62,076 bases of DNA, taken from the NCBI GenBank assembly GCA_001598975.1, contig BBXU01000254.1, positions 1-62,076 of the forward strand, read 5' to 3'. The position numbers and the translations under genes are program-made. Under the pieces are notes generated by a model that saw nothing but the letters and a program-made list of their open reading frames with translations, was not told the DNA's origin and did no database searches. Positions 13,091 to 25,018 of this stretch are shown piece by piece (within the stretch, counting starts at the first letter, position 1; every line of letters begins with the position of its first letter). The DNA is from Parachlorella kessleri. Taxonomy: Eukaryota; Chlorophyta; Trebouxiophyceae; Chlorellales; Chlorellaceae.

Positions 13091-14879
13091 TTGCAGTGGC
13101 AGGCAGCCAGCCGCAATTCTTGCAGGGCAGTATATAGCGGCGAGCCAACCCAGCCTGCTTTACCCCCCGCTGCGTGCTGTCCTACAGCACGACCTCAGTA
13201 GTCTTTCCTTCTATCGTCTTTGACCTAGGGACCCTGCAGAGGGATGGGTGGAAGGGTGGTGTGAACTTGCAGCAGCTGCCAAGGAATGTCACACCAAGAC
13301 GCCTGGCGGGGCTGCAGAGGAGTGGCTTGGCTCTCGGACTGGCACTGCAGCAAGGGATGTCTGCTGCTTTCATGCTCAATGAAGTTGTCGTGATACCTGG
13401 GTAGGTCCTCTTGTTGGCTGGATGCAGCCTTGACGTATATACTTAGAAGTGTACATTAGGCTAGTTTGTTGGTGCACTAGGTAGGGATTCGGCTGGGTGA
13501 GAACGCAACAGACCGGGCCCTGTGATTGGTACCCCCTCATTCAGGCCTGCTACAGTCCTTCAAGCACACATTTGCTGGGCATCTGGGAGGGCCTTCGCTC
13601 TGAGCAGTGCCGTCCTGGTGCACGTCTTGTAAAGAGTTCATCAAGCGTCTTGGCTCTTTTGCAAGTCTGTTAGGGACAGGTTGAGCAGCGCTGTGGAGGG
13701 GACAAAGGCATGGCTTTGGCATATTGTGTCTATCTTAAATGTAATATGGGATGCTTTCCTCCCTATACTGTACCACCTACGTAACCCCTTCCCAAGTCTT
13801 TCCATCTCGTGCTATCGTTGGGTGTGGTCGTGTGGGGTTGCTGATGACAAGAATTGACCCGAGGGTAATGCAGAACCTTTGGCCCTCATGCCAGCCTTTG
13901 CAATAGGAAGGTGGAAGTCCTTGCTCCGGCTAGTTTGAGTGGTCAAGTTGGATAGTCCATTGCCTCAGCGGGCTGAGCCTGGGGAACCACAGCACAAGCA
14001 CATAGCCCCTGGCAGGGGATCCTGGCACTTCCTTGTCTGCTTAGGTACCCGGCATGTGTAAGAGTATGAGGCAAATCAAGAGCCGGCCATGCCGAGTCGA
14101 TGCAGGAAAGCATGTAAGCATACTGTTTCCATGCTACACCTTTATCAATCTTCAAGGGATGACGCCCAAGACACCAGTACAGAGGGAGAGCTACTTCAAA
14201 AATTTCCAGAAATGCAAATGGGGAACTGCCACACCGAGCGAGGCACTCTCAAATGACATAAAATGAAATAAAGGCACACTGTCGTTGCATCAGCATAGCC
14301 AACTCACAAGTCTTGGCCAGATGAACAAGGAGATGCTAGTGCCCTCGCTGCAGCCGGGAGCTCAACCCGTCCGTGTATTTTGTCAAGTACCAGCAACCAC
14401 TCCCCACTGTTCGCAACTTCGCATTATATAGTGCACATATGTGTGCCCGTGACAAAACGATGCCATGGCCTTTATCTGCCTAGGGGTTCGCAGGGTCATT
14501 TTTACCCACCACACCAGGCAGGGGGAAGATGTGTTGGCCTCCCTATTGATGGCTGCTCTCACCTCCAGACAGCAGTGTAATCCCCACAGGACACAACGCC
14601 ACGGAACGCGACCTGCACGCGATCACAACAAGCAGACTGGCCACTATTATGCTGAGCGACTGCTCTTAGATCCTTGTGCAACCCATGGCGCTCAGTGCAA
14701 ACTTGCTTCTTCGGGCATGAAGGGCCTCACTGACTGACTTCAAATCAGGGCAGTATATCCCACCTTATAGCTTCCCCACTCGGTGCCGCCAGCTCAGTTC
14801 ACCACGAGCACTGGCTTTTTGCAATGATGGACCGCATAGCTGCATAAGCACAGTAGGAGGGAAACAGACATAGGTCACC
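13091..14879. other. convergent intergenic region between HAD and USP genes
   Basis: This holds the 3' UTRs of two converging genes. TGTAA occurs on the plus strand at 13628-13632 and 13740-13744 as candidate polyadenylation signals for the HAD gene. No further coding exon is supported. Confidence 0.5.
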
Positions 14880-16514
14880 TCATGATACCAGAGAACCACG
14901 CAGCATGGCGACCCATAAGGTGGTCGCATACGAGCAGTTAACAAGCAGGAGCGCTGCATGGTGCACCCTGCAGGCTTACAGGCTTCACAGGCCTACACTG
15001 GTGCCCAGCATGCGGCCATAGCTATAGGGTGCACACAAGCTTCCTCCTTGTCAGAACAGTGACCGCCAGTGGCAATGAGAAACCCGCTGACAGGACAAGC
15101 AGGCAAACAAACTCACTTTGTGCAGCTGCCAAGGAAAAACTCCTGCAGGGAAGCAAGCACAAAGCAGTAGCTCTCAGCTGCAGGCGTGTCTGGTCCAGGG
15201 AAGGCCACCAAGGAAAACACTATGACCCCCACTCACAGCTTACGAGGTTCGCAGGGCAAGGCTAGATGGCTGGCACCGGCGAATGTCAATAAAGGTAGAC
15301 TTGCTGTAGAATAACGAGGCACCCCAACTCCTTTTGGCGCACAATTTGAAAAAGCAGCAACAGATTTGGCATAAGCACGCCCCACAGCAGGGATCACCAG
15401 CGCGGCGCAGGCCACTTCCCTCCACCTATTTAGGGTTTAGGCTCACGGTTGGTATCATGGCCACGTTCCATATGCTGTTCAACCCCGTACCTGCAGCTTG
15501 GTCTTGGTGTGGCGAGCCATGATTGCCACCACCACGTCCAGCTCCTCGGCCTTCTTGCAGATCACATTGCCGATGCTGTCCGTGTCCACCTCGTACTGCA
15601 TCAGGAAGCGCAGCGTAGAGCAGCGTGTTGAGTGATGCGTGGGTGCTTTCCAAGGAGCCCAGATGCGGCCCATCAGCACCCCAGCCCGATCACCTTGGCT
15701 CAGTACCACAAGGCCGCGCCCAAGCTTTATGTGTGCAACAGCTACAGCATTTAGGTTGCCTGGAGCAACGGGAGCCATAAGAGCACAATAGAGGAAATGG
15801 TCTCCCTAGAGACCCTTCCAGCAGCCCAAGACCACGACTCCGGTTCGCACACCCAAGCTTGGAACTATCACCTGCGCAGTAAGCACCCGCACTGCTGATA
15901 ACTCCTCTCCTCAATGGGTTGTGTTCCTTCTGTGGAGCCCACAGCAACAGCCTATCCCACCTTGACAATATGCACCACAGGCTGCGGTGTTATGTTGCCG
16001 ATGTGGCGTAGCGCACGCTGCGCTATGAAATCCTCTGCCTTCTGAATGAGCTGCTGGTAGGCGTTAGGGTCCTGCACAAGAATTGCGCGAGGGAGCTACT
16101 TTAATCATTTAGCAAGTCTAGCCATGATCTCTAGTTGTAAAACTTCCTGTATCACAGCGACAGGGACTATGCAATCACGTCAGTTCAGCTTTAGCCACCA
16201 AGTCCTATGCCACACTTTTGGGCACACAAGGTGGCCTACCTGGTAGGGTAGAAAGTCAACCGGAGGCGCCCCATAAGTGGCTGCCAGTTGGAGCCGAGGG
16301 ATAACATGGATGAGATGCTGCAGGGGGCATTAAGTGTCAGGACCGTTGTCAAACTTCAATAGTCGGTGCACAGATGCTTGAACCCAAAAACTGGCCGACT
16401 TGCCAGCTCATCGCCCTGCTTGTACAGGTTGGTCATCACCCAGTTCACAGCCTGTTCACAGGCGTCACTGTTGTCGACCGAGATGAGTATTCTTCTAGGG
16501 TTTGAGCCTGCCAT
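14880..16514 (-). CDS. universal stress protein (UspA domain)
   Basis: Six exons (minus): 16404-16514, 16240-16317, 15961-16071, 15491-15595, 15117-15142, 14880-14967 (519 bases, 172 aa). The UspA fold is recognisable from RRILISVDNSDACEQAVNW at the N terminus, then HLIHVIPRLQ, the amphipathic helix of exon 3, VVVAIMARHTKTKLQ and EFFLGSCTK. The ATP-binding loop normally reads G-2x-G-9x-G-S/T. Here the first two glycines are Ala and Thr, while the final G-S is kept, so ATP binding may be weakened. Intron 1 uses a GC donor (CTG|gcaagt), the only choice that keeps frame. Exon 5 is a 26-base microexon. The start is the ATG directly before the domain; an in-frame ATG 33 codons upstream (16613) would add a leader. 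Function in plants and algae: stress-linked nucleotide-binding regulator; partner unknown. Confidence 0.88.
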
Positions 16515-16755
16515 AACGAGCGGGGGCGCACGCAGAGATGTGCGGCACAATTGCCACTCCCGAAAGACTTCCGATACCGTGAGAGGTGGAGCAGAGCAAA
16601 GATTTCTAGGCAAAGAACTTAGCTCCAGGGTATAATAAGCTTGGACACTTGATCATCCTCAATTCCCTGGCGGGTGCTGAGCTGGCCAGCGTATCTACCA
16701 GCCTTTGAAATCCTCCCCTCTATTATACTTGTTGATTAATTGAAGGACAGCAAGG
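16515..16755. promoter_or_regulatory. 241-bp divergent promoter with opposed TATAATA boxes
   Basis: This separates the start codons of the stress protein (minus) and the rhodanese protein (plus). TATAATA is at 16631-16637 on the plus strand, 119 bases from the plus ATG. Its reverse complement is at 16731-16737, which reads TATAATA toward the minus gene. The arrangement suggests a compact bidirectional promoter. No start site can be shown from sequence alone. Confidence 0.45.
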
Positions 16756-18626
16756 ATGAGCTCGCTTGTCGTGCTGCAGCTGGGCGCGCCAGGGTGCTCC
16801 CACTTGGGCAGGCAGTCACATGCTCCACCAACACGTAAAGGGCGCAGGAGCGCTGCTATCGGCAGGTGAGGCAATGCGATATCACTTCAGACAGGGACTT
16901 TAGGGGCTCCAGCAGCTGTTGCCAACAGACATGCCGGACATGCAGCATGACCGCAGCCTCAAGAGGCTCCCAGCTCTTACTTGGGCTGTTCTGTATTCCC
17001 ATTGTGTTGGTGCTGCACGTCCCTGTCAACAAATGTTGCACAGTGCTGGTGCGCCTCTTGTTCACGGCGGCAGGTCGTCACCTGTTAGCTCTCCTGAGAG
17101 GACAGTATGCATGAAGGAATGCCGAGCTTTGATGCATGCAGGCATTTCCAGCCCTGCTTTGCCATTGCTCAGACTGACCGTGGGAAGAGCGGGCTCGACA
17201 TAGAAGGCAACCGTCCCACCAGCCCCAAGGCCTGGGAAGCCATGTGTAAGTGCTGTCTGTACATGTGATACAGCACACCTTCTGCCAAGCTAGCCCGCTG
17301 CAGTATCCATCCGGCGGACCCTGCTGTTACACTATATCTCACTATGTCTGCTGTTTATGAAGCGGCTGGTACCCCTGCCCATGCAGCCCTGCAGTTGTCG
17401 AGCCTGTGCCCTGTACCATGCACATGCCCACAGGGTACCCCGTACGTTGTCTACCTGTGCAGCCACGACTTTGAAGAGCAAGGGGCTGAAGTTTGTTGCG
17501 CCCCAGGAGGTCGCCAATGCCCAGCAGCGCGGCATCCCTGTCATTGATGTGCGGCCGAAGGAGGACTTTGCCAAGGGCAGGGTCCCTGATGCCGCCAATG
17601 TGCAGTTCTACCAGCTCATCTCAGGTAACTGGAGGCACGGCTTCCCCATGTGTGTGCACACTTTAGGTACCGAGAGAATAATCTGACTAATAATGTACCC
17701 AGGTTGGGAGTGCTGGTGATGTTGGAGCAACAGTGGGTCGCATGAATGCTAGCGAAGCTGGGCTGGTGAGTTTGAGCTACCTTGTTCTTATGAAGCATGT
17801 TCATGGTACGTTTAGCTTTCGCCGCACTTCAAGGAACTTTGCGCAGGGTGCAGGGTAGACGCCTTGATTACAGAAGGCCCTTTTGAGCCTCCCCATGCTA
17901 GGAGCGAGGAGTGCTGCTCTGCAGGCTGGTCAGCACGGCAGATCTGGCGCCGTGCCGGGTTTGCCTTCTTTGGTGTCTTCAACGGCACAGAGGCCAACCC
18001 AGACTTCCTTGAGCAAGTGGAGCAGGCAGCACCTGACAAGAGTGCTGGTGTAATCCTGGTCTGCAACGTCGGCGGCACCTTGGACCCAACCGGTGGGTAG
18101 CCAAGAGGGCTGTGCTTGTGACTTCGCGCGTGCCAAAGCTTGCGGCAATGAGATGCAGTGACACATACACATATCCCTGTATCGAGTTCCCAAGCAGCAC
18201 AGCAAGTGCCGAGGCTGATGATTGAATGCCCATGCTGGCCTTGTGTTTTGCAGGCCCCAGCAAGTTTGGCCGGCAGACGCGGTCCCTTATGGCAGCCTTC
18301 GAGCTTATACAGGCTGGATGGAGCAATGTGCAGGTATGGTGCAGCAATGACATGGTAGCCTTTTCGTGGGGACTGGGTATTAAGTCGCTGCGGCAAGGCC
18401 AGCCGTCCCATGACAGCCGCTGCACTTCTTGCTGTGCTACAGATGCAAAGCTTCTGACCATTCTCCTTGGCTTCAGCTTTCGCCACAGGTTTGGCGGGTA
18501 GGCTCTGCTGTTCTATTCCGGCCTTGTTACTGAAGGCGGCCTTGCTTGCGCCTCCTGCAGGTGCTCAAGGGTGGCTTCAATGAGTGGGCGAAGAGCGGGC
18601 GGGACGTGGAAAGTGATGAAGAGTGA
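16756..18626 (+). CDS. plastid rhodanese-like protein (STR14-like)
   Basis: Five exons: 16756-16865, 17434-17624, 17925-18092, 18254-18333, 18561-18626 (615 bases, 204 aa). The first ~55 residues are rich in Ser, Arg and Thr without acids, like a chloroplast transit peptide. The single rhodanese domain follows: LKFVAPQEVANAQQRG, PVIDVRPKEDFAKGRVPDAA, then WRRAGFAFFGVFNGTEANP, which closely resembles plant STR14. The active-site cysteine is present (C147 in LVCNVGGTLDP). The domain ends with GGFNEWAKSGR and an acidic tail. Family role: sulfurtransferase or sulfur carrier in the plastid; the physiological acceptor is unknown. A decoy acceptor at 17701 would give an immediate stop and was not used. 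The gene is head-to-head with the stress-protein gene. Confidence 0.9.
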
Positions 18627-19954
18627 TGATTGCACTGTCTAGCATAATGAAGGGTTGTGCTTGTCATTGTCCAGCCAACGTGATGCCCACAGCAGGCCGG
18701 GCTTGAAGGGTTGGCTGGCTTGCTGGTGTCTCAGCAGTGCTATCCTTGGTCTGACCAGCACACTCCCTTGTCTTTCATTAGTCTTGCTGTTGGGAAGGAG
18801 TCAACTCTGTTCAAGGGGCCCTTGGCCGTGGCACCTGTGCCGAATTTGGTTATGACGCACCATGGCGTCCCATGGAGCAGGTTTCCTGAGCAGAACCTAC
18901 AGCCTGGGAGGCTTGTGTGCAGAGGTTGTCTGCTACACAACACCTACCCAACATCTTTGGGAAGAGGATTGATATTGTCTTGGAAGTACTCACCTCAGCT
19001 GCTTTCCTCCTGAAGGGGACAGTGAGGCCCGCCATGAAGTATCATGCGAGTAGTAATACCCATCTTCTGTTGTATGCTTTGATCCGCCGTTTTGCTGTCA
19101 TGCTTAATTGCACAGGCAAAGCCCTTGTCATAACCAAGTTAGGGTGTTGCACCCTTGTAAGCATGGCCTGACTGCATGCCTTCGGCAACACTAGCCCTGC
19201 TGTTCCCGGTGTTATCTAGCTTCTCGTGCTGGCCCAAGCCCTCGCAATTGCAGTCAGGGTGCATCGTGCAGTTGGCAGGTTTGTTGGTGGGCCAGGTCCC
19301 GGCCTGCAACCTGCACAAAGTGCACAAAGCTTGTTAACCCAGCTTTGAAAGCCAGTGTAGGCCTTGCTGTGAACGTAAGGTGCCAAGATGTGTCTGGGCG
19401 TTCTGGTATGTCCCTACAGCACCCGTTCGATGTATGTCCACTTTTAGTTCAGTTTGCCTTCTGCACCACTGCAATGCACTCACAAGCAGCATCAGCATCA
19501 GCATCTACTAATGAACTTTGAGGTGTCCAAGGAGACAGGACCATAGCTACCTACAGGCTCCTGAAATGTGAAGCACCTGGACGATGCAGCCCCAAACCTT
19601 GGGCAGTGTGCCAAGATATGCCTTCTTACGGGTGCTGTGCGGCCACACAATTGTGAGGGAATTGGCGTAGGGTCACCTGTCTGTCGTTCTTCAGAAACTG
19701 AAGGCTCGGTTAAGCCCTGCGCTGCTGGTACACGCCGTACACTAGGCCTTGCACCCGCTGTCATTCATGACTTGACAAGCCTAGACTTGACTGCATATGC
19801 GAGTTATCTAGGTTTACCATCATATTTCAACCAACCTGTGGAAACTCTTGCTTGTGAAACTCATCCTCCTGTCACTGGAACGTGGTGGGATTGGCTGTGC
19901 ACAGACTTTCTGGCAGCCAATCAAAGCCCTTAGCAGCAGCATAAGCTAAGGAGT
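18627..19954. other. intergenic, no gene seen
   Basis: The rhodanese 3' UTR probably extends into this stretch, with a TGTAA at 19156-19160. Open frames such as 18711-19013 show no family resemblance. The last part would contain the mL43 promoter. Confidence 0.45.
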
Positions 19955-20982
19955 ATGTCACGCCGTGGGGTGTGGCAGCTGAAGAAGTTGGTCCTCAACT
20001 ATTGCGACCATTCCGGCAGCTCTAAGGGTGCTAGGTACGCACAGTCATGACGTGACGGTAGGAGGCACGCTCACCTGGCTAGGGTGTCCCCTGGCATATG
20101 GAAGCCCTGCCAGTTCAGCCAAACCCCTAGGAGGCTGGGCCGCGCACTGACTTGCAGCCTGGGAGGCTCAGTTGGGAGAGCGGAGAGCCTGTTGGTGAAC
20201 ACCGCACTTGTGGTGCAGGGAGTTCCTCGAGCACGTCTGGCCGCAGTTCACCAAGGACAACCCCCACCTAGCAGCCGAAGCGGTGCTGCGGAGAGGGAGG
20301 CACCCCTTCTTGGAAGCCAGCTATTGTGAGTGGGCAGCCTGTTGGCAGGGTTGATGGCTGCTACAAAAGTACAGCTTCCCGGAAGTGGACTGATTATTCC
20401 CCATCTCGTGTGGTATGCTGCCATCGAGCCTAGTGTTGCCTCTCCTTGCGGCCCTGACCAGTGCTCTCTGCAGACAAGTATTATTGAGCGTAAGACGCGA
20501 GCGGTTTGGCCTTGCTGTTGAACTTCAGTTATTTTCTCGTGCAGTGACTGGGAATGTGCGGTCTGTGGACTTGAGGAACAACACTCCAGAGGAGATTCTG
20601 AGGCAAGCAGTGCTGCTGCGAAGCTCAGCGGGTCGGAAAGCTAGCCTGCAGGTGAGCGCCGCTGGGCCTCGTGTGTTCTTACCCTCTAGCGAAGCAGGCT
20701 TGCAATCTGCACCTCCCGTGAAACTGCTGGTGGGCAGCCGGATTTGTGTTGGTACTGAAAAGTTATTGATACTATCCAAGCGGTCTGAAACCGCTCGAAG
20801 GATGTATGTTTACTACTCAAGCAGCCAGGGTTTTTGTGGTTTGAAGGTGCCCTTTCCGTAGAATATCCGCATGCTAGTGTTTGACGCAGGTCAAGCAGCG
20901 CACAGTCACCAAGCAGCCGAGCATCCAAGGACAGTGGACTGGCGAGCTGCAGCAGCAACTGAAGCAGCAGGAAGCCTTGTAG
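19955..20982 (+). CDS. MRPL43: mitochondrial large-subunit ribosomal protein mL43
   Basis: Four exons: 19955-20034, 20219-20325, 20545-20651, 20890-20982 (387 bases, 128 aa). The protein starts MSRRGVWQLKKLVLNYCDHS, the conserved beginning of the L51/S25/CI-B8 fold. It continues with GAREFLEHVWPQFTKDNPHL, RRGRHPFLEASY and VRSVDLRNNTPEEIL, which match the mL43 pattern better than the related NADH dehydrogenase subunit or bS25-type proteins. Length fits mL43. It acts in the mitochondrial ribosome and carries no obvious cleavable presequence, as is usual for this protein. A Gln/Lys-rich tail closes it. The start ATG sits directly before the conserved motif. Confidence 0.9.
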
Positions 20983-22059
20983 CACTTGCGGATGTGATTT
21001 TACTTTGGAAGGGTTATAGTCATTTATGCTGCTGGGGGTGCTTGACCCCCATTGACCTTGCAAGCTTGGCCTGCATTGATGCTCACCTTGCAGGCCTGAG
21101 GGTGAGGGGCTAGATTCTTGCAAGTTGATGAGGAAGTTTGACACACCAACGTGACACACCAGCAAGTGCTAGCTTCTTTACTCAGGAGGACTGTGTTGCA
21201 TCTGCTGATATAGGTTTATATTTAGAATTCAGTTAGGCTGAGGCAGTCTACTTGTTGTTAGCCGGCCGTAATGTATTGCCCGCTAGCTGTCAGGATATGA
21301 ACGTTTGATAACTACTTGCATTGAGGCAGGCTGGCCAGGGGTGGTTTGTTCCTGGGCAGGTAGTGCGTCTGTGGGTTAGCTGAGCTGGGTCTGGTAGGCT
21401 AGCGTGTAAGGGATGCTCTGGGAGTGTTAAGCTGGTTTGTTTCTCCCTTAGCTGGGTGACCGGCAGGTTGCTTGTGCTCAAGAGACTGTATAAAGGGTGT
21501 TCCAGGCAAGATCTCATACGTTGGATTATGGAATGCATGCACTTCGATTTTCCTGTAGCATTCCCAGATCTCTCCATCTAAGGGTCACTGCACACTTCAC
21601 AGAGCGCTCTGATATGCCTCAGTCCTGACTGAGGGGGTTACATAGTCATTAGCTTACGCGCATTTAAGATGGAAATGCACGTGACAGGAAGGGGTCGGAC
21701 AGCAGTGTTACGCGCATTTGCCTCAGTCCTCCACCTACCCAGCATCCAAGGCTTCCCGCCAGTGGCCTCAAAACTGGAAGTTGACATGACCACGTCTTAT
21801 TACTGCAATGTGTGTGTCTCTCTCTCTCTCATATGCGCCGCACTGCTCGGAAACCGGAACCTCGTCCGCACCCTTCACTAGAACTGATCTGTACTACGCT
21901 GTCCAACCTACGAGGCTTTGAGCGTAGGTGAGCTCTGCCCTCACCTGTGGGTTTACTGCCGTTTCGGAGGGCAGATGTGTTAGGGTCCGCGTGGTGCCCT
22001 GGGCCCAGGTTCCTGGGAAGTGGTGCTGAGGGCGCGCATGTCGTATATGTTGTCTGCAG
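20983..22059. other. intergenic region before the first ankyrin-like gene
   Basis: No complete gene is seen. From about 21749 the sequence resembles the region from about 26089, so the 5' edge of the tandem duplication falls here. Any upstream non-coding or first exons of the ankyrin-like gene would also be here. I could not fix one that is shared by both copies. Confidence 0.4.
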
Positions 22060-22368
22060 GATATTTCCTGTGCCGGTGGCCTCCAGTGGGCAGGGGTTGC
22101 CCTCTGCGCCAGTAGGCATAGCCAAACAACTGTATCCAGCAAGGGCTCTGCCAGCAGCAAGGCCGTTGGGTGCCGCAAGCAGGTACGCTACACTTCGAAG
22201 CTCCTCGCTTCACCAAAAAAAGGAGGAACCTGCAACCTTGCGTGTGCAGCAGCCATGGCATTATGGACAGGACAGCAGGCCTTTGTCGTCAGCCTTCTGG
22301 GGTTGCTGCTTCCCCTTGGTCCCCATACAGCTTGAAGCAGCCGCTTTGGTCTGGCGCAGTTCCCAAGC

Positions 22369-25018
22369 ATGCTGTGCACGCGTGCCGAGTCAGCCTTTGA
22401 GCTGGAGTATCCACTCTTCCACGCCCTCATAGCTGAAGATGCACAGGCCGTGACAGCGTTATGCGCAAGCGGCGAGGCAGCCAAGTGCGGGCCTGGCAAT
22501 CTGTCAGCCCTCATGCTGGCGCTACTGCTGGGCAAGGACCAGCAGCTGCCACAGCTCATGGCAGCAACAGCGCAATGCTCTAGGGCTCAAGGTGGCACAG
22601 TAAAGGCGCCCTTGGATGCCTGCCTCACTGGAAGCTTCAGTGATCCCCAGCTGGAGAAGTGGCTGACAGCGGCGCACCTGAAGGACATGGCAGTAATGCG
22701 GCATCAGCTCGTTGCAAAGCGCACCGCGCTAGACTTGGCTGTGGGGCTGGGCAAAGTAGAGCAGGCGAAAGCCCTGTTGGCTGCTGGAGCAGGCCTGCAG
22801 CCACTGCTTCGTGGGCCGTACTGGGGCGGGCGGGATCGCAGCGAAAGCCCTGCTGGACAGGCTCATAGGGAGCATGTGAGGCAGTATGTCTTGTCAGTCT
22901 ACTCGGGCGACAGATTAGGCTCAGCAAGTGCTGCCATTCTGGGGCAGGTTGCGCGGCTGGCACTGCAGGCAGGCCAGCCGCACGAGTGCCTGGCAGCGCT
23001 GCAGGCAGCAGCCAAGCGCAGGGTGCAGCTCAGCAGGAATGCTACGCAATCTCTGTTCAAAGAGGCTGTAGATGGGCAACATGTGGATATCACCATGCAC
23101 GTGGTGCAGCACAGCCTTAGCAGGCTGCATCACCTGCTGGTACACATGGACTCACCTAGCCCCTCTCTATCTCATCCGCCCATTGCTGCCGTACTCTTCC
23201 CTTACCTTGCCCAGCAGTTTGCAGAGGGTAGATTGCAGCTGCCATATGGCTTGGGCCTCATACTGGAGCTAGCCCTGAAAGCTAACCAACCGGATGCGGC
23301 CCTGTCAATGTTACAAGCTGTGGTGCACTTGGAGCCTCAGCAGAAGGGACAGTTGGAGCGGCAGCAACCAGGAGATGCAATGCATTCTCAGCAGCAGCAG
23401 CTGCTGAGTAGAGGCAGCCTCAACCTGCTGCTGCTTGTTGCAGCATGCCGTGGCTTCCCAGCGGTGGTTGCGCACCTGTTGGGGCAGGGTGCTGATGTTC
23501 ACTTCTTGTGTCGTGAGCCATACGTGTGGTGGTCCCAATCCACCGCAGAGTATCCTGACATCCATCCCAATGCAGGAGCAGTACTGTTCCCTGTCGTGGT
23601 CCAGCATTACAAGGAGGGCAGGTTGAAGGTGGATGGCAGCAGGCAGCTGGCTCTCGTTATGCTCCGAGCGGCGCTGTGCGGCCAGGATGAGGCGTGTGTT
23701 ACCCTCCTGCGCCTAGCCGCGGCGCGGCAGCAGCCGATTACCGATCCAGAGGCTTGGATGGTCACGCTGGGGGCCGCAGCACATGGGCAGGGTGCGGTTG
23801 TGCTGCACCGTGCAGAGCAGCTTGGCAAGGAAATGATGATACGTTTGTTGAAGAGAGAGTACCATGTCAACAGCTCAGTGATGCGTGCGCTGGTGCAGCA
23901 CTTCAGGCAGCAGCTCACAGCGGGGGCACTCCAACTGGACAGCACCCTCCTCGGCCTTCTGGTCCGAGAGGCAGCGGCATATCAGATGCCACACGTTTCT
24001 TTAGCCTTTTTGGAGGCTGGCGCGCAACAACAGCTTCAGCTGACAAGGGAGGACAGGAGTCGCACACTGGCAGCCTGTGCGTGGCGGGGAGGAGCAGAGC
24101 TCATGAGGCAGCTGCTAGCCGTGGGGCCCCCTCTGACCACCGCCGAGGCATGCAAACTGGCCGGAAGGGCCGCTCCACATAATCAGGCAGAAGTCTTGGA
24201 AGTGCTGCTGGGCGCTGGAGCCCTGGTTGATGCAGGGATGGTCAGAGATGCAGTGTGGGCGCTGGCGTGCTCCTGTGTGCCGGTCCTACTGCGCCTGGGG
24301 CCTAGCCCCATGGACCTCAGCAAGCTACCCAACTACAGCTGCCCCCTGCTGCGAGTGCTCGAGGTACGCTGATGGCATGCTTCTAGCTCCAGCTCTGCCT
24401 GGGGGCAGGACTCGCCAGCCAAGTAAGGAGATCTGGGCAGTGTGTGTGTGCTTTGCTTGGCAGGCAAGCAAGGACCAGTGTTGCTTTCAGCCCCGTCAGC
24501 ATTTTGACCCAAATGCTGTTCTGTTAGGGTGAACCAGCTAGCCTGACAGCTTAGGTTGCATGTCACACCTTTTCGAGCAAGCATTACATGCTCCCCCGTT
24601 TGACATGCTGCAGAGGTCAAGGCATGTGCCAGAGCAAGACAAGCGCCCACTGAGCATAGCAGAAGCTTTACTGGCTGCTGGTCATTCCCCTCCTGTGGGA
24701 CAAGATCTTGGGAAGTCCCCAGTCCCGCAGCAAGCAGGTAAACTTGTCACAACTCAGTGCTGTGTTTCGGGATTTGCTATACTTTTGATGACAATTTCTT
24801 GGGGTAGGAGATGAGAAGTTGACACAAGCGGTCAAGAGTGCATAGGCTAATGTGTTTTGCTTTCAACCGAGAGCACGTGAAAAAGGAGTGGCATTTGTGT
24901 ATCTGGCTCAAGAAAGCCGTGGTGTGGTATGTAAACATGATTCACACAATCTGACGGCCGCAGATGCATGGCTGTAGTCATGTTCGATCAGTTTTTGTTT
25001 GCAGATGGGTCCAGCTAG
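22369..25018 (+). CDS. ankyrin-like repeat protein, copy 1 (3' end disrupted)
   Basis: Exons: 22369-24363, 24614-24737 and the first bases of 25005-25152, stopping at 25016-25018 (710 aa). The large exon encodes helical repeats of ankyrin style, for example TALDLAVGLGKVEQAKALL followed by AAGA, and LGQGADVHFL. Most units are degenerate. A Gln-rich linker lies near residues 330-345. Compared with copy 2, exon 2 is one base shorter (124 versus 125), which shifts the frame and gives a stop after DGSS. The exons after it are treated separately. An upstream exon (22060-22182) is open and in frame across its splice to 22360, so the protein could start earlier; no ATG was found there. Proteins of this kind usually bind partners; the target is unknown. 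Confidence 0.65.

Noticed and set aside
17701..17760. extra exon in the rhodanese gene after an acceptor at 17700
   Set aside because: In phase it gives a stop within five codons. The acceptor at 17924 restores the conserved WRRAGFAFFG.
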